Origin: Sialis fuliginosa
Lineage: Eukaryota; Arthropoda; Insecta; Megaloptera; Sialidae
NCBI GenBank assembly: GCA_961205875.1
Contig: OY540816.1
Span: 8,752,701-8,816,700, forward strand
Length of the DNA: 64,000 nucleotides
Direction of reading: 5' to 3'
Numbering within the stretch: position 1 is the first letter of the stretch; each line of letters begins with the position of its first letter. The position numbers were made by a program, and so were the translations under genes. This document shows, in pieces, positions 10,561 to 22,651 of this stretch. The notes under the pieces are model-generated. The model worked only from the letters and a program-made list of their open reading frames with translations. It ran no database searches and was not told where the DNA came from.

Positions 10561-11460
10561 TGTATTTTAAAATGACAGTTCAATGAAAGGTTTACCGAAC
10601 TGAAACTAAAATTTTATTTCTTCTGAATTCTACTAAAGAATGTTTATAATTTTGTGAATATTAAAAACTATTTTTTAAATTTTATATTTTTATCACAGTT
10701 TTTCTTTGGGTTTCAATGAAATTTTAGAAACTTAATACATATATGACATGTGTGATAGAAATATTACCAAACAAAAAATGCGTTGACACAAAAGTCTTTA
10801 TAATTTTAAAAAATATGTGTCAGAACCAAATATTTAAAATATAGTAGGTATTAACTTTTTTTTTATCACAATTTCATACTTCTTTATAATACTTATTGAA
10901 GAATGTCCATGGAAATTAAAACATATCGCACATTATTATTAAAAAAACGCACAAAAATCACAATTCCACATTTAATAGTTGACACATAAATTATTGTTAA
11001 AATAAAACGCAGTGACTCGAAGAGATTTAAGTCCAACGCGTTAAGTACACTGCGTGTTAAAGCCACTTCAAGACTGAGCTAGGTTTCCCGTTTTGACCGA
11101 GTACATGACTAACTTTCAAAATTGACGTATCGTAAAAACTTGAGACGAAGAAATACGTATATAGAAGTATACAAGAAGAACAGAAACAACATTAGTTACA
11201 TTCAGGTGTTTTTTTTGTGTTACTTTAATCACCGGCCAGAGAAATAGTTGTTAGTTGGACGATATTAAAGCTTTAAATATGGTCTATTTTCGTTTGAAAT
11301 GTACACGTATTAAAACAGATACAGTTTTCGTGTGCTTTAGGATTTTGGTTCTTACGGTCTCTGGTTTTAAGGATGTTTAAATATAAACGTTTGAAGTATT
11401 TGTAAAAGGGAACGCCTCTTGAATGCATATTGATTGTACATGTAGTATGTTTATATGCAG
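10561..11460. other. 5' flank of the Pax3/7 gene, nothing recognised
   Basis: AT-rich flank. Control elements are likely here by position, but none can be named from sequence. Confidence 0.4.
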
Positions 11461-11774
11461 TCATTATTCATTTATTTTTAGTTTTGAAATGTAAATTTGA
11501 ATAGTACAATTTTAAATTAAATTATTTTATTGTTATTATAATTTATTGATAATGATGAGATACATTTCTTGTTGGCTGGATTATTCCTTATTCAACAGCT
11601 CAGTGGTGTTTTTTGTCATTATTAATTTATTTTTAGTTTTGAAATGTAAATTTGAATAGTACAATTTTAAATTAATTATTTTATTGCTATTATAATTTAT
11701 TGATGATGATGAGATGCATTTCTTGTTGGCTGGATTACTCCTTTTTCAACAGCACAGTGATATTTTTTGTCATT
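11461..11774 (+). repeat. two-copy tandem duplication, unit about 157 bp
   Basis: Copies 11461-11617 and 11618-11774 differ at only a few positions. Each holds TTTTTAGTTTTGAAATGTAA and CATTTCTTGTTGGCTGGATT. Confidence 0.9.
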
Positions 11775-12600
11775 TTTGTGCAGTTGATTTTATTTTATGA
11801 AGGGTTATTTCACAAGGGATGTCTGGTGGAATGGGAGTTTGCTGATGGGCCAATCGTAGCAGGTTTTTTACATTGGTGTATGGATGAAAAAGTTTTTTCT
11901 TATTAGTTCACTGAGCTCTTTATGCCAGGTGAAGTTTTTTCCTGTAGGTTTTGTTTTAGTTTTTCTCTTTTCCTTGTTGTATAAAATTATCAGATGCTCT
12001 GCATCGCATATAGATTTTTTTGTCAAATTGGCAGTTATAATTTATTATTTTGATACTTAACTGTAGCAGTTATAAATTTGGTCCAGAATCTTATATTTAT
12101 CAACAAAAAGGTGGTTTTATAATATTTGGTAAAAAATAAGAAATCATATTTTTGGTAGGGATATTTACTTCGTGTAAGTAATACATTTTACGAATTTTAG
12201 TAGAATGTAGTTCGAATATTAAATGCATACCTACACACATCTAATTCAGGGGTTATTTTAATGAGTTCAAAACTGCACATTTGAATTTTAGAGCTACACA
12301 CTAAAATAACCTCTGGTCTAGATAATTTGTATGAGTTACAACTATCAAAAATTCTACCAGTCTTTTCATTTGTTCATTTTTTACTGATAAATATTTTTAA
12401 GAGAGTTGAGTTAAGAAAAAGAAAATTAAATATTTTTGACATGAAAATTACATTCAATATTGGTGGGCATGTTTTTATTTCAATGTAATTATTAAAAGCT
12501 GTATTTCTTGTATACATATATCGAACGATTTAAACAAATGATCATCACATGTAAACATAGTGAGTTCGCTTACAGATCATGAATTTATATCTCTGATCTA
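11775..12600. other. no recognised feature
   Basis: AT-rich DNA between the tandem duplication and the promoter-like patch. Confidence 0.45.
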
Positions 12601-12712
12601 AGACACGCCCTTTAATTGGACATCTCGCATGCGATTGGTCGCGATCTATTCGCCAATACAATACAGCGGTTACACGTCACTTTATAGACCCATATTGTAT
12701 TCCAGTGAGTGT
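12600..12712 (+). promoter_or_regulatory. promoter-like CpG-rich patch
   Basis: On the plus strand: inverted CCAAT box (GATTGG near 12635), CCAAT (about 12653), TTTATA (12681-12686) and TCCAGT (12701-12706) as a possible initiator. The TATA-to-initiator spacing is slightly short. On the minus strand the same place reads TATAAAG. It lies 2.2 kb upstream of the Pax start codon, so it could serve either direction or neither. Confidence 0.25.
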
Positions 12713-12898
12713 TATTATTTTGACTTTATAAATATTAGTATTCCTCTTTGTTGTATAAATATCGTTTGCGTGTGAGAATCTAATTTCCTACATATTTTTA
12801 TCAAGGTTGATATTCATATAATATAATATAGCTGTTTTTGTTTTTGTAGCTATTTTTAATGAACGAAATATCAAGATTGACAGTATTGGATTAAGGTA

Positions 12899-13458
12899 GG
12901 GTCAATTGGGGTAAAAGTGAAACAAAATACAAATCTTTCATGTTTTTTGACAGTTAACGATACAAATTCATACTTTAATTTTTTCTACTAGATGCGCTTA
13001 TGAATAACTATTTTAAATACTTACGTCATTTGAACTGTACGATACAACACGGACTAATTTGGGGAAAAGTGAAGCAGGTAAGGGAAAAAGTGAAACAAGC
13101 CTCTAATGAAAAATATTTCTCGAAAAATTAAAAGAAAAGCTACAAAGGCAACTTTGATTTATCTTCTTTGTGGCATATCAATATGAAATTGTAACTTTAA
13201 TTAATATCTGAGTTATACAGAAAGTTATGTGCAAAGAATTAAAATTTAATTCACACGTTATAACATCGACTAACAGGGAAATCTGTAGGGGTGACACATC
13301 ACTTATTAGGCGATTAATATTTCCAGGTCGCTTTAACAAACCTTTAATGATGATGTCAGTTTTTATAGTTCTCCTATAAACAAATTAGTTTTTTAGTTGC
13401 AAGCTTGTTTCACTTTTACCCCATTTTTTTGGTGTTTCATATTTACCCCGCTCGACCC
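12899..13458. mobile_element. MITE with GGGTC...GGGGTAAA ends and TA duplication
   Basis: The left end GGGTCAATTGGGGTAAAAGT and right end (inverse GGGTCGAGCGGGGTAAATAT) are inverted repeats flanked by TA (12897-12898, 13459-13460), as in the Tc1/mariner group. Inside, GTGAAACA blocks recur on both strands. Confidence 0.75.
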
Positions 13459-13518
13459 TATTTGAAATCCCAGGTTTGGGGAGCTGGTTGAATTTCAATT
13501 TATTAGTATGTTTAAAAT

Positions 13519-13838
13519 CCGGTATTAAAATTTTTGCTAGCTTGCAAGCACTCTCAAATGGGGGATTAATTCTGTACTAGTATCTATGTATTAGCTATGG
13601 AATTTAGAGCAGTGATACTTCAACTAATTGTAATACAGTTGGCGACTTTGACAAAATTAACAAAATAATTTTCATAATATCACCACTGTTTTAATACCGT
13701 TGGTGTTTACATACCACGCGTGCGTGAACATTGTCAAACATTTCATGCAACTTAAAGAGAACTGTCAGATACGTTTGAAACCACATTTGGAAGTGCTTGC
13801 AAGCTAACAAATTTTGCTAGCTCGTTTATAATATCGGA
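13519..13838. mobile_element. MITE family B, copy 1
   Basis: The ends CCGGTATTAAAATTTTTGCT and its relative ending ATAATATCGG are inverted repeats; each is followed inside by GCTTGCAAGC and a CAAATG block. The middle carries GGAATTTAGAGCAGTGA and AACGGTATTAAAACAGTGGT (inverse). Copies 2 and 3 are at 23977-24274 and 24989-25278. Confidence 0.85.
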
Positions 13839-14319
13839 AATAAGAAATAATCATATTCGTGTAGGTATGTTAAACACAAAATCATTAAAAAAAATTAAAT
13901 TATTACTTTACTTGTTTAGGTAGTAGGTATATATTTTGTTTGTTTTTTATTTGTTTTAAAAATTCAGTGAGCCATCATCTTGAATCTTGATTATTTCTTG
14001 ATTCAATGATGAAAATTTAAAGCTATGTTTTATGCTAGGTTATATTATTTCAGGTCAGAAATTAACACTGATGTGTTTTTTTTTTGTATTAGAAAACTTA
14101 TTTTGGGCTGTATTTTGCCTATATATTTTAGCAGTGGTGTGTTATACAGTAGGGAAAACATGAGAAAACTTTTACTTTTATTTTTATTCTAAATTGGGCC
14201 CAAAATTATTGTACAGATTCAAACGGTCATAGCATGCATAATATTTTAGTTATTAAAAACATTTATTGGAGCTAAAAATTAATTCTTGCACGTGAAAAAA
14301 AAATCTCCAGTTATGACTA
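13839..14319. other. no recognised feature
   Basis: AT-rich DNA. Confidence 0.45.
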
Positions 14320-14575
14320 TAGGGTTTGTATATTGGTTCTCCGGGCTCAGGGTTTCGGTATAATTTTTTTTTTGCAAAAAATGATGATGACTAAAAAAAA
14401 GTCGACAAAAATAGAACAGTAAAAGTTCAGTTTAGGGTAGTACATTTTTAATAAATTTTATTAAAAAAAGTAATAAAAAGAATAAAATGAAAATAAAACG
14501 AATAAAAAAATAAATAAAAAAGGGGGTTTCATTGAAATGTTAGGGTTTACGAAAACCAAAATCTGGTCACCCTAG
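14320..14575 (+). mobile_element. left-truncated copy of the AGGGTGACCAG element
   Basis: It shares CTCCGGGCTCAGGGTTTCGG, a (A)nTAAAA-rich middle and the right end TCTGGTCACCCTA with the complete copy at 43806-44077. The left end is degraded. Confidence 0.75.
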
Positions 14576-15180
14576 TTATTACTGTTATTATTGTGTTAAA
14601 ATATCATTAGGTACAATATGAGATCAATTCTATGATTCTTAAATAAAATTTCATCCAGAATTCGTATGCTGATGTAGTAATTTGGTATAATGCAAAATGG
14701 ATTCTATATATTTCGGAATGTGCATTGTATTTTTCTTACTTAATTTGTAGTCAAATAAACTTTCAAGATTGACGCTCTGTTTTGCAGTAAGTATTACATT
14801 GATAAAACTCTAATCAATAATCAATTATATATGTATAAACATTTACACATAACTTTAAATTGCCTTAATTTATCAGCTGACACTAGAAAATATATTATCT
14901 GTATTATTTCATAGTTTCATTTGATTAATATGCCATTTAATATTTATGACAATACAAAATGTAAAGTTAATTTTAAAATTAAAATTTTATTTATTTTTCA
15001 TAATGTAATATTATGACAATATTTCTATTATTAGTACCTGCATAAAATCAATACCTAACGTATTTGAGAGTATGAGAGGGGGTAATTGTGTCACCTGATT
15101 CGTTGAATTTAATGAAGTACATAGTTACAATATTTGGTTGCATGGATAAATAGCTTATTTATCAATAACTGAATACTTAG
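14576..15180. other. no recognised feature
   Basis: AT-rich DNA. A TA-rich run at about 15184-15208 leads to the palindrome. Confidence 0.45.
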
Positions 15181-15221
15181 ATATGTATATATATATAATA
15201 TATATAGGGTTATCCGAATAC

Positions 15222-15283
15222 ATACTTATAATACATCGAATCGACATTTAAATTTAAATGTCGATTCGATGTATTATAAGTAT
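15222..15283. repeat. perfect 62-bp palindrome
   Basis: The 31-base left arm (ATACTTATAATACATCGAAT...) is followed with no spacer by its exact inverse, centred on AAA|TTT at 15252/15253. It can form a cruciform or a full RNA hairpin. Confidence 0.97.
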
Positions 15284-15442
15284 AGATACTGTTGTACACT
15301 TGATTATGATAATTATTCGAAGATAAATCTATTTTTTATAATATTTATAAAATTATTGGAAACAACTTATTTGAACGAAAAATATATAAAAACTTTTAAA
15401 ATTTGCGCGATACTCTTATCTATTCAAACTATATTCTATATA

Positions 15443-16111
15443 TCCATACTAATATAATAAATGCGAAAGTGTGTATGTCTGTCTGTCTGTTTATTATCTT
15501 TTCACGGCTAAACCGCTGAACCGATTTTGATGAAATTTGGCAGTGAAATAGCTTGCATCCCGAGGACGGACATAGGTTACTTCGTATCTTGAAAATAAAA
15601 CCCCTAAGGAATTGCAAGAGGTGGAAAATTTTTTTTTTTTAGTAATTAATATTTTACCCCCCATTACATATGAAGGGTTGTAAGTGGTTTTATTCGATCC
15701 GGCGGGAAAAATACTACGGTGGCGGGGAATTCAGGGGGAACATCAACCCCTTTATCTTGTATAGGAGCCTAGATATTTACGATTTTGTATAATGAATGAA
15801 AACCAAAAATAAGAGACATTTAATATTTCACCCCCTGTCACATATAAAGGGTTGTAATTGGTTTCATTCGATCTGGCGGAAAAAATACCATGGAGTGGAG
15901 TATTAAAGGAAAAACAACCCCTTATCTCACACAGCAGTCAAGATATTTACGATTTTGCATAATGAATGAAAACCAAAATATAGAAAATGTTTATATTTAA
16001 CCCCCTTTTACATATGATTGATTGTAATTAGTTTCATTCGATCCGATGAAAAAATATAATGGGGATGGGGGTTTCGAAATCTACGCGAGCGAAACCGCGG
16101 GTAGCAGCTAG
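15443..16111 (+). mobile_element. non-autonomous Helitron candidate
   Basis: It starts TCCATACTAATATAATAAAT after an A and ends CTAG before a T, with a subterminal hairpin (CTACGCG...CGCGGGTAG) six bases inside the end. These are the Helitron hallmarks (5' TC, 3' hairpin plus CTRR, A|T target). It has no Rep/helicase coding. The 5' part carries GTCTGTCTGTCTGTTT and CGGCTAAACCGCTGAACCGA, common in insect Helitron-like repeats. The inside is largely a tandem repeat. Confidence 0.7.
15643..16070 (+). repeat. internal tandem repeat, unit about 175 bp
   Basis: Three diverged units begin near 15643, 15821 and 15993. Each reads TTAATATTT-type, then CCCCC, CATAT, GGTTGTAA, TTTCATTCGATC, and (in the first two) ATATTTACGATTTTG with AATGAATGAAAACCAAAA. 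They lie inside the Helitron candidate. Confidence 0.85.
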
Positions 16112-16670
16112 TCTAATCATAGTTTTTGAAATAGAAAGGAAAAAAAAAATTAAGAGGTAATAATTGAAAAGGCAAACATAATATATACATACATATAAAC
16201 ATTAGCTATTGTTAATTAAAGTATTTTCCTTTTCTAATAAATAATAGTAACAAAAGAAAGTTATGTTGCCAGTAAATCTTAAATACATATCATGCAATAT
16301 AATAATACCTTTTCACAACGCATTTTATTTTACTTCTTGATGAGGTATTGTTTAAAAGAATGAATGACAAATATAATATACATACATACAAAATTAAAAA
16401 TGAAGACTTTCAGATTTTGAGTGAAGTTGTACAGTACAATGAAATATGCTGAAAGCTTTAAAATATTTATAATATAGTGTGGCTGTTTCTTGTAAGTATT
16501 CAGGAATAGATCCATAAATTCATACTCCCTTATTTTTATTTAAATTCGATTCTTGACTTCCTTATTAACATTTTTGTTTAATATTCTCTTACAGTTTGTC
16601 AAATGATTGAAAATTATAGTTTTACAATCACAACTGACTACTTTATGCCGTCAATAAATCTTAATTTCAG
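16112..16670. other. no recognised feature
   Basis: AT-rich DNA upstream of a possible exon. Confidence 0.45.
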
Positions 16671-16771
16671 AATATTGTCCCTGGGCATATGTCGATGAAC
16701 ATTTTTGTCAGAGGAGAAGGTTTTAGAAATCGTCGTGCGTACCAAGTATTCTGGACTTTATGGCACTAACA
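16671..16771 (+). other. possible exon, 101 nt, coding status unknown
   Basis: It is bounded by TTAATTTCAG and ACA|GTAAGT, both strong splice consensus, and is richer in GC than its flanks. Only one plus frame stays open through most of it and it ends in TAA just before the donor, so a UTR or non-coding RNA exon is more likely than coding. No partner exon was identified. Confidence 0.3.
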
Positions 16772-16979
16772 GTAAGTATTTTATTTTTATTATTTTATGA
16801 CACTGTGTAAATAAGGTGGCATTTTATTGCACCCGTGTTCCAAATTTTCTAATATGTGAATTTACGGTCACAATATTTACTAATGTTTTTGAAATTTTTT
16901 GTACAAAAGGCACTAAGCAGTAGCGTTTCATTTCAATTACATGCTTGATGTTTGGTTCTAGGAACATGAACTATTGTTG

Positions 16980-17502
16980 CAGAGCCGGCCTTTGCGATTC
17001 TGGCGCCCCAGGCGAGATTTTTTTTGACCCCCCCCCCCCTTCCTACAGTGACGATCATTAAAAATTATCCGCACAAAAAAAAAGCGTGTGGGAAAAATAT
17101 CGAAATGAATAAAATGTATAGAAAAATGAAAAATACCATCAAATACACTTTTTATTAATTCATTACTGTAATATAATAATATAATATAACTAAAATTATA
17201 TAAAAGATTTCTTCCTGGCTTTCATGTCTGCAAAATTTTCGATTGTTGTCTCAAAATTGAGGTTTGCTACAACTTTATTTTCAATTGAAAAAATAGCCAA
17301 ATTATTCAATCTATCTTCTATCATATCCGATCGCAAATAAGTTTTTATCAATTTTAATTTAAAAATCAAAACTATTATTCAAAAAATATATATAGCTTAA
17401 ATTTGGCGCCCTAGAACAGAACATAAAAAATAAGTTTAAAACAATTGGCGCCCTCGCGAAATTGGCGCCCCAGGCTGTCGCCTGGCCGTTCGGCCGGCCC
17501 TG
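16980..17502. mobile_element. hAT-type non-autonomous element (AGAGCCGGCC ends)
   Basis: The ends are CAGAGCCGGCC and GGCCGGCCCTG. The 8-bp flanks TATTGTTG and TATTCTTG (16972-16979, 17503-17510) differ at one base, fitting a hAT target duplication. GGCGCCCCAGGC occurs near both ends, and a C-run lies at about 17028. Confidence 0.8.
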
Positions 17503-17791
17503 TATTCTTGAGTGAGAAATTTGTATACGTACAAAGATAGCAGATACCGTTTAACACGAAATCATCAGGACTAGTGCTCTCTTAATCTGAAGCAAGAATA
17601 GCCACTGACAATCTGTGACAATTTACAGATTACAAAATTTATATGCAGAATATTGTTGTAATCAGTGAAATTCACAATTCATTCAGTGACATCTTCTTAT
17701 TGATGAGTCAATTAAAAACAATAATAAATTCAGTAATTATTCGCTCTTAAATATTTGGACAACGAAGTTAATTTAATTTAATTAATTTAAA

Positions 17792-17957
17792 TTATAATTA
17801 CCACAATTGTATTCAAAAATAGTGTGAATAAAGAGTTTTTGTTTTGAAATTTTATATATTTACCTATAACTTGACCAATAGATAAATATATAAAAACAAA
17901 TTTTCAAAACAAAAACTCATAATTTACACTGTTTTTGAATACAATTGTGATAACTAT
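17792..17957. repeat. inverted repeat of about 70-bp arms
   Basis: CACAATTGTATTCAAAAA near 17802 and AAACAAAAACTC near 17905 face their inverse copies. TATATTTACCTATAACTTGA follows in direct orientation twice (about 17858 and 17979). Confidence 0.7.
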
Positions 17958-18969
17958 ATTTTAAATTATGTGCTTTGTATATTTACCTATAACTTGACCA
18001 ATTTAAAAGTAATCACAGTCGGCTAGAAACTATTAATTAGGGTATTAAATGTTCTATGGATCCCTAGCTGGATTTTATTTTATTTGGTGTAGAAGGTCTT
18101 CTTTTTGTTTGTCGAAAAACATGAATAATTTTACTTAGAATTTTGAGTGCTTATAACACAAATATTTTTCGAGATTTCGACATTGGGTGTAAAGCATTAT
18201 TTAGAGTACTCTTTTCTCTATTATAACTTAAAATTTCATTTTGAAATTCAATTAAAGACATATTAAACACAGCGGTTGAACGGAATATTTTAGGCGTGGT
18301 TTCCAAACTTGACGTCGCTAAATGATTTTTTCGCGGGCTCTATTTCAATAACTATTTATAGCACATAATTTTAAAAACACCATTTTGTTCGAAATTTTAT
18401 CAGCTTTAAGATTTATAAAATCTATTTTATCCTAAAACTGATAGCCTCAGTGTTATTCCCAAATAACTAATTTTAGACAGCTTTGTAAACCCTTAAAAAG
18501 TTATGCACCCACCTTCGAAAGGGGGAAAAAAGTTATCGCCATGTTCTATATATCAAAATCTACCAATTTCTTGAAAAAAAATGTACTCCTTCATTTTTTT
18601 CTAGCTCAAATCTTCTAATGACGACTATATATTTATATATTATAATATTTAATCTGGAAATATGTTCTATACTAAAACCTGGGCAAAAAACATATCTATA
18701 TTAATTAAAAAACAAATACGTAAATCGGATAAGTGGTTTTCCAGTGATAAGTATACTAACAGACAGACAGAGAGTCATTGCGTTTTATAATATGAAAGGA
18801 TATATTAGCATCGTATATTATAATTATTCATTAAATACTTTACCAGTAATTTTATTCATTGTCATAGTGTTTTATATTTTCCTGCTACTGGAATTTTTTT
18901 GCTGACATGGTTGAGATACAACTGAATTTTAGTGACCACCATTCGTTAGTTAATAATCAAAAATTAACC
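17958..18969. other. mostly unrecognised; decayed Helitron-like end at 18672-18790
   Basis: CCTGGGCAAAAAACAT, CGTAAATCGGATAAGTGG and GACAGACAGAGAG match the terminal part of the elements at 53071 and 56591. A shorter match is at 2752-2805. The rest shows nothing. Confidence 0.5.
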
Positions 18970-18977
18970 GTTCCACG

Positions 18978-19204
18978 CAGTGGCGTAGCGAAGGGGGAGG
19001 GCAAGGGGGTCTATCATGCCCCGGGCGCCACTTACAGAGGGGCGCTAAATGGCTCATAATCTTTGAAGAAGACCTTTTTTTTTTAGTCATGCCAATTTCA
19101 ATTCAGATTTACTATAAAATTATTATTGTTTTTTATTTTCTTCATTTTAAGGGCGCTAAAAAGATATCGTACCCCGGGCGCCAATTATGCTTGCTACGCC
19201 ACTG
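18978..19204. mobile_element. hAT-type non-autonomous element with exact 8-bp duplication
   Basis: The ends CAGTGGCGTAGCGAAG and CTTGCTACGCCACTG are inverted repeats, with GTTCCACG exactly duplicated at 18970-18977 and 19205-19212. GGGCGC(C/T) blocks lie near each end. It has no transposase. Confidence 0.92.
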
Positions 19205-19212
19205 GTTCCACG

Positions 19213-19667
19213 GAATGATTAGACGTCACATAATATGATACAGCACAGAGAAATAAAATAATAATATCCTACACTCATGCCGTTCTGGTATCGCGCAAGT
19301 ATTTGTTTTATTTTTACTATTTGTTGTTACGCTATTTGATTGCTTTGTCTCCAAGTAATAATGGTAAACGTGAATTTATTCTAACAATGTCCTCAACAGC
19401 AATATTATTTCCTAATAAAGATATAAAGAAACGGTCAGATATTTTAAAAATAAGATTAAAACAATATTTTTTACCTATTTTTACTACAGGTCGCAAAATG
19501 TATATAATAAATTAACAGCAATCCTTTTGAATTCACTTCATCAATTTGCAAAATAGAACTCTATTAAAACTCAGCCAAATCAGATAACTATTATAGAAAT
19601 AAAGAAATTTGCAGATTATTTTTTTTATTTTTGAAAAATTTAATCGTGAAATAGAAAATAGCCAGTC
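19213..19667. other. no recognised feature
   Basis: AT-rich. Open frames here look like chance. Confidence 0.45.
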
Positions 19668-19795
19668 CCGGTCCGATTTCGCTCCAGACAAATATAAATA
19701 AATCAGTCACACTCGAATACAGTATTTAGTATACTGAATATTTGACTGGAGCGAGACCGAACCAGGACCGGCACGATAGTGTGGATCGGCCCTAA
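19668..19795. mobile_element. diverged copy of the GGTCTCGCTCC foldback
   Basis: GGTCCGATTTCGCTCCAG and its relative ACTGGAGCGAGACCG face each other around AT-rich DNA, ending GTGGATCGGCCC. The same design appears in the element split between 22652 and 23347. Confidence 0.65.
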
Positions 19796-20687
19796 ATATT
19801 TATTTTATTTATTCTCTGGAGATGGATCGATTTAAGAAAATACAATTATTATTAATTAAAGTTATGTCATTTATTTTTTATATTTTCAAATGAACTTAAA
19901 TAATCACTTTTTATACAAAAAAAGGTTAGAAAATTACCCCCATTTTTTGTTAAATGACAACCATATTAATTAATACATTTTACAAAGTTTAAGGGGTGTG
20001 CATTTTATGGACAAGCCATGTTATTTTATTATATAATAATATAGGTATATTAATAATAATATTAAATAAAATAGCATCTTATTAATATAGTATATACAAT
20101 TTATGTAAGTAGGTATTTCTATATCATTTTATTCGTCATTGAAGTTTGTCGTTAAATAATAAATAAATGAAGAAGCTAGACACAGAAAGAGATGAGTGAT
20201 AGATAAAGCTGTCTTTGCAACAATGACATTCTGACTACTGTTCGCAATGGTTTGATTTAGCGTAAAATCGTTAACAAAAAACTTGTCACTCAGTCAGTTA
20301 AACCTATATATTATCTAAAAATAGTAGTTTTCAAACTGTACCATGAAATATTTCAAACAAAAACTCAAAGATACTTCAATCATTTTTTATCTGGCTACTT
20401 ATATGTAGTACAGGTAACACCCACCGGATGTTTTCCGGGAAACTTGTGTTGAACGAATTTCCTTGTTGACAGGGTCATTGTTTATTTTATTGTTTTTTGC
20501 ATACTTTGATTTTCTTTATTTGTTGATATATGTTTTTCTTTACGCTATACAGGGTGTTTTAGGTTATCACCCATGTGTCAATTTAAACTTGAAGAAATAG
20601 TGTGCAAATCTGTTTTAATGAGATGTAAAATATAAATAAAGGTTTATTTTAAATGGAAAGACCTTTTAGCAAAAAAGGGTCGGAAAG
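19796..20687. other. no recognised feature
   Basis: AT-rich DNA. CAGGGTGTTTTAGGTTATC near 20551 resembles insect transposon ends, but no partner end was found. Confidence 0.4.
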
Positions 20688-21475
20688 TTTAGAAGCAGCT
20701 ATATTTATCTGTGTATCAAAGCTATATAATTAGTTTGTTCGAAGAGACCGTTACTTCAAAATGAAAAACAGAACCCTTATAGAATCACTTTGTTGTCCGT
20801 CTGTCTGTCTGCCTCTCCGTCAAGACTCTTTCTCAGCGTATTTTGATACTGACTCACTGATCATCAAAACCTATAGGATTACTTCCTGTTGACCTAGAAT
20901 CTTAAAATTTATTATTTGATATTAATTTCAACTTGCACAGCATTGACGACCTAAAATTTTCCGAGGGCCGCACATAAATAAGAAATTTTGTAAAAAAATA
21001 GATATTCCGGTTTGGAATTTTTTTCTAATCGATTTTTTAAGCAGAATAGAATAACTTCAGAAACACGAATGTAACGAAAATATGTCACACTTTGAAATCT
21101 TATATCTCCGGAAATAATAATCATGCAATAAATTATTTAAAATACTTATAAATAATGGTTTTATTTATTCACAAAAATATTTCAAATTTCAATTTTTTTT
21201 TGTTATATTATAAAACAAAATTATCAATTAAAATGAATAGTTAAGTCACATAAGAGCGTCGCGGGCCGCGGGTTTACCATCCCTGCTCTAGCCGTTCCTG
21301 AGAAAAAGGGTCTTGACGGATAGACAGACAGACAAACGGATAACAAAGTGATTCTATAAGGGTTCTGTTTTTAATTTTGAGGTACGGAACCCTCAAAACG
21401 GTATCTTCGAACGCACTGTTTTAATAAAGTTTTGATACAGCAGAAAAATATATCTGCTTTCAAACTTTTAGATGG
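20688..21475. mobile_element. foldback element with GTCTGTCTGTC-containing arms
   Basis: The arms 20688-20890 and 21295-21475 are inverted copies sharing CAGAACCCTTATAGAATCAC and TCAAGAC(C/T)C-type blocks. Between them GAGGGCCGCAC (20963) and GCGGGCCGCGGGTTTACC (21260) look like a nested hAT-type piece. Confidence 0.75.
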
Positions 21476-22651
21476 TAGTATATAAGTATTTTAATCAGAT
21501 ACAAATAATAAATTTCAAGGATGAAAGTATAAGTTACTTTTGTTAATGAGATTTGTTAAAGTTTTTGATATTGTTGGGATAATAGAATCGGATCTGATTG
21601 ACTTAATTAAATTACGACGAGATGAGACCGAGACAAGATTTACTTTATTTATAAATCTCATTAAGAATCTCGGTTTAAAAATATTATTAATAATTAGTAA
21701 AAATAAAAATTATGCAAATAATTAAAGTATAATAAATTTCTTTATTAATTACACAAAAATAAATGAATTTTTTTTTTTTGTAAAAAGACAAGATAGCTTC
21801 AATTTTCCCTAGGCGAAATCGAGATGAGATAATCAGCTGTAAAATTCTAGACTGAGACGAGACTTATCTGACTTTCGTATTGTCTCCTCTCGTGTGCAGC
21901 CCCAGTAAGTATAATTATTTATGTTCAGAATTGTATTTATTTGATGTAAAAAAGCAATTTAATCAACATTTTTCCCGATACTCCATACTAGTGCATTTTG
22001 GCCTACTTTTTTCTTGTTAAATTTAAAATACGTAAAATACGGATAAAAAATGTATTGTTTTTTCGCTTTGATTTATCATATTGATTTTCTAGATTGGATT
22101 TTAAACTAAGAAAGTAAAAGCTACAATTAAAACAACAATAAACCACTTATATTTTTTTACTGAAAGTAATTTATACGTACCAATTTAATCTATTTTCATT
22201 TTTAACAACAAAAATTTCAAAAACCCATAAATCATTTTGGACGTTTAGGAATTATTGGAAATTTTCTGCGAATTTGAAACATCTATTGTAGCTACAATAA
22301 AATGTTATTGCCTAATATAAAACCATAAAACCATAATGACTGAACTAACGGTTTTATGGGACCGATACGCACACAAATGCTAACATATTCTTACTTCTGG
22401 TGTTTCGGTTAGAAATTACTTTTAGAAGTTACCTTAAAAGTAAATATCATTAATACAGATATATAGATTTTATAGGTACATGATTTATTTCGTATTACCA
22501 ACATCTGCAAAAGAGTTATAATGATTTATTTTATGAATGTAATTTTTAAGTTTTCTCATAATTTAACTGAAATTTTTGTATCGTAAAAAAAAAAATTAAT
22601 TCATTCTGCGTATATCAAACCAGATCGAATTTTCTTATAATTACATAGTAA
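21476..22651. other. no recognised feature
   Basis: AT-rich DNA. Purine-rich GAGATGAGACCGAGAC-like words recur (about 21620, 21820, 21853) without clear boundaries. Confidence 0.45.
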
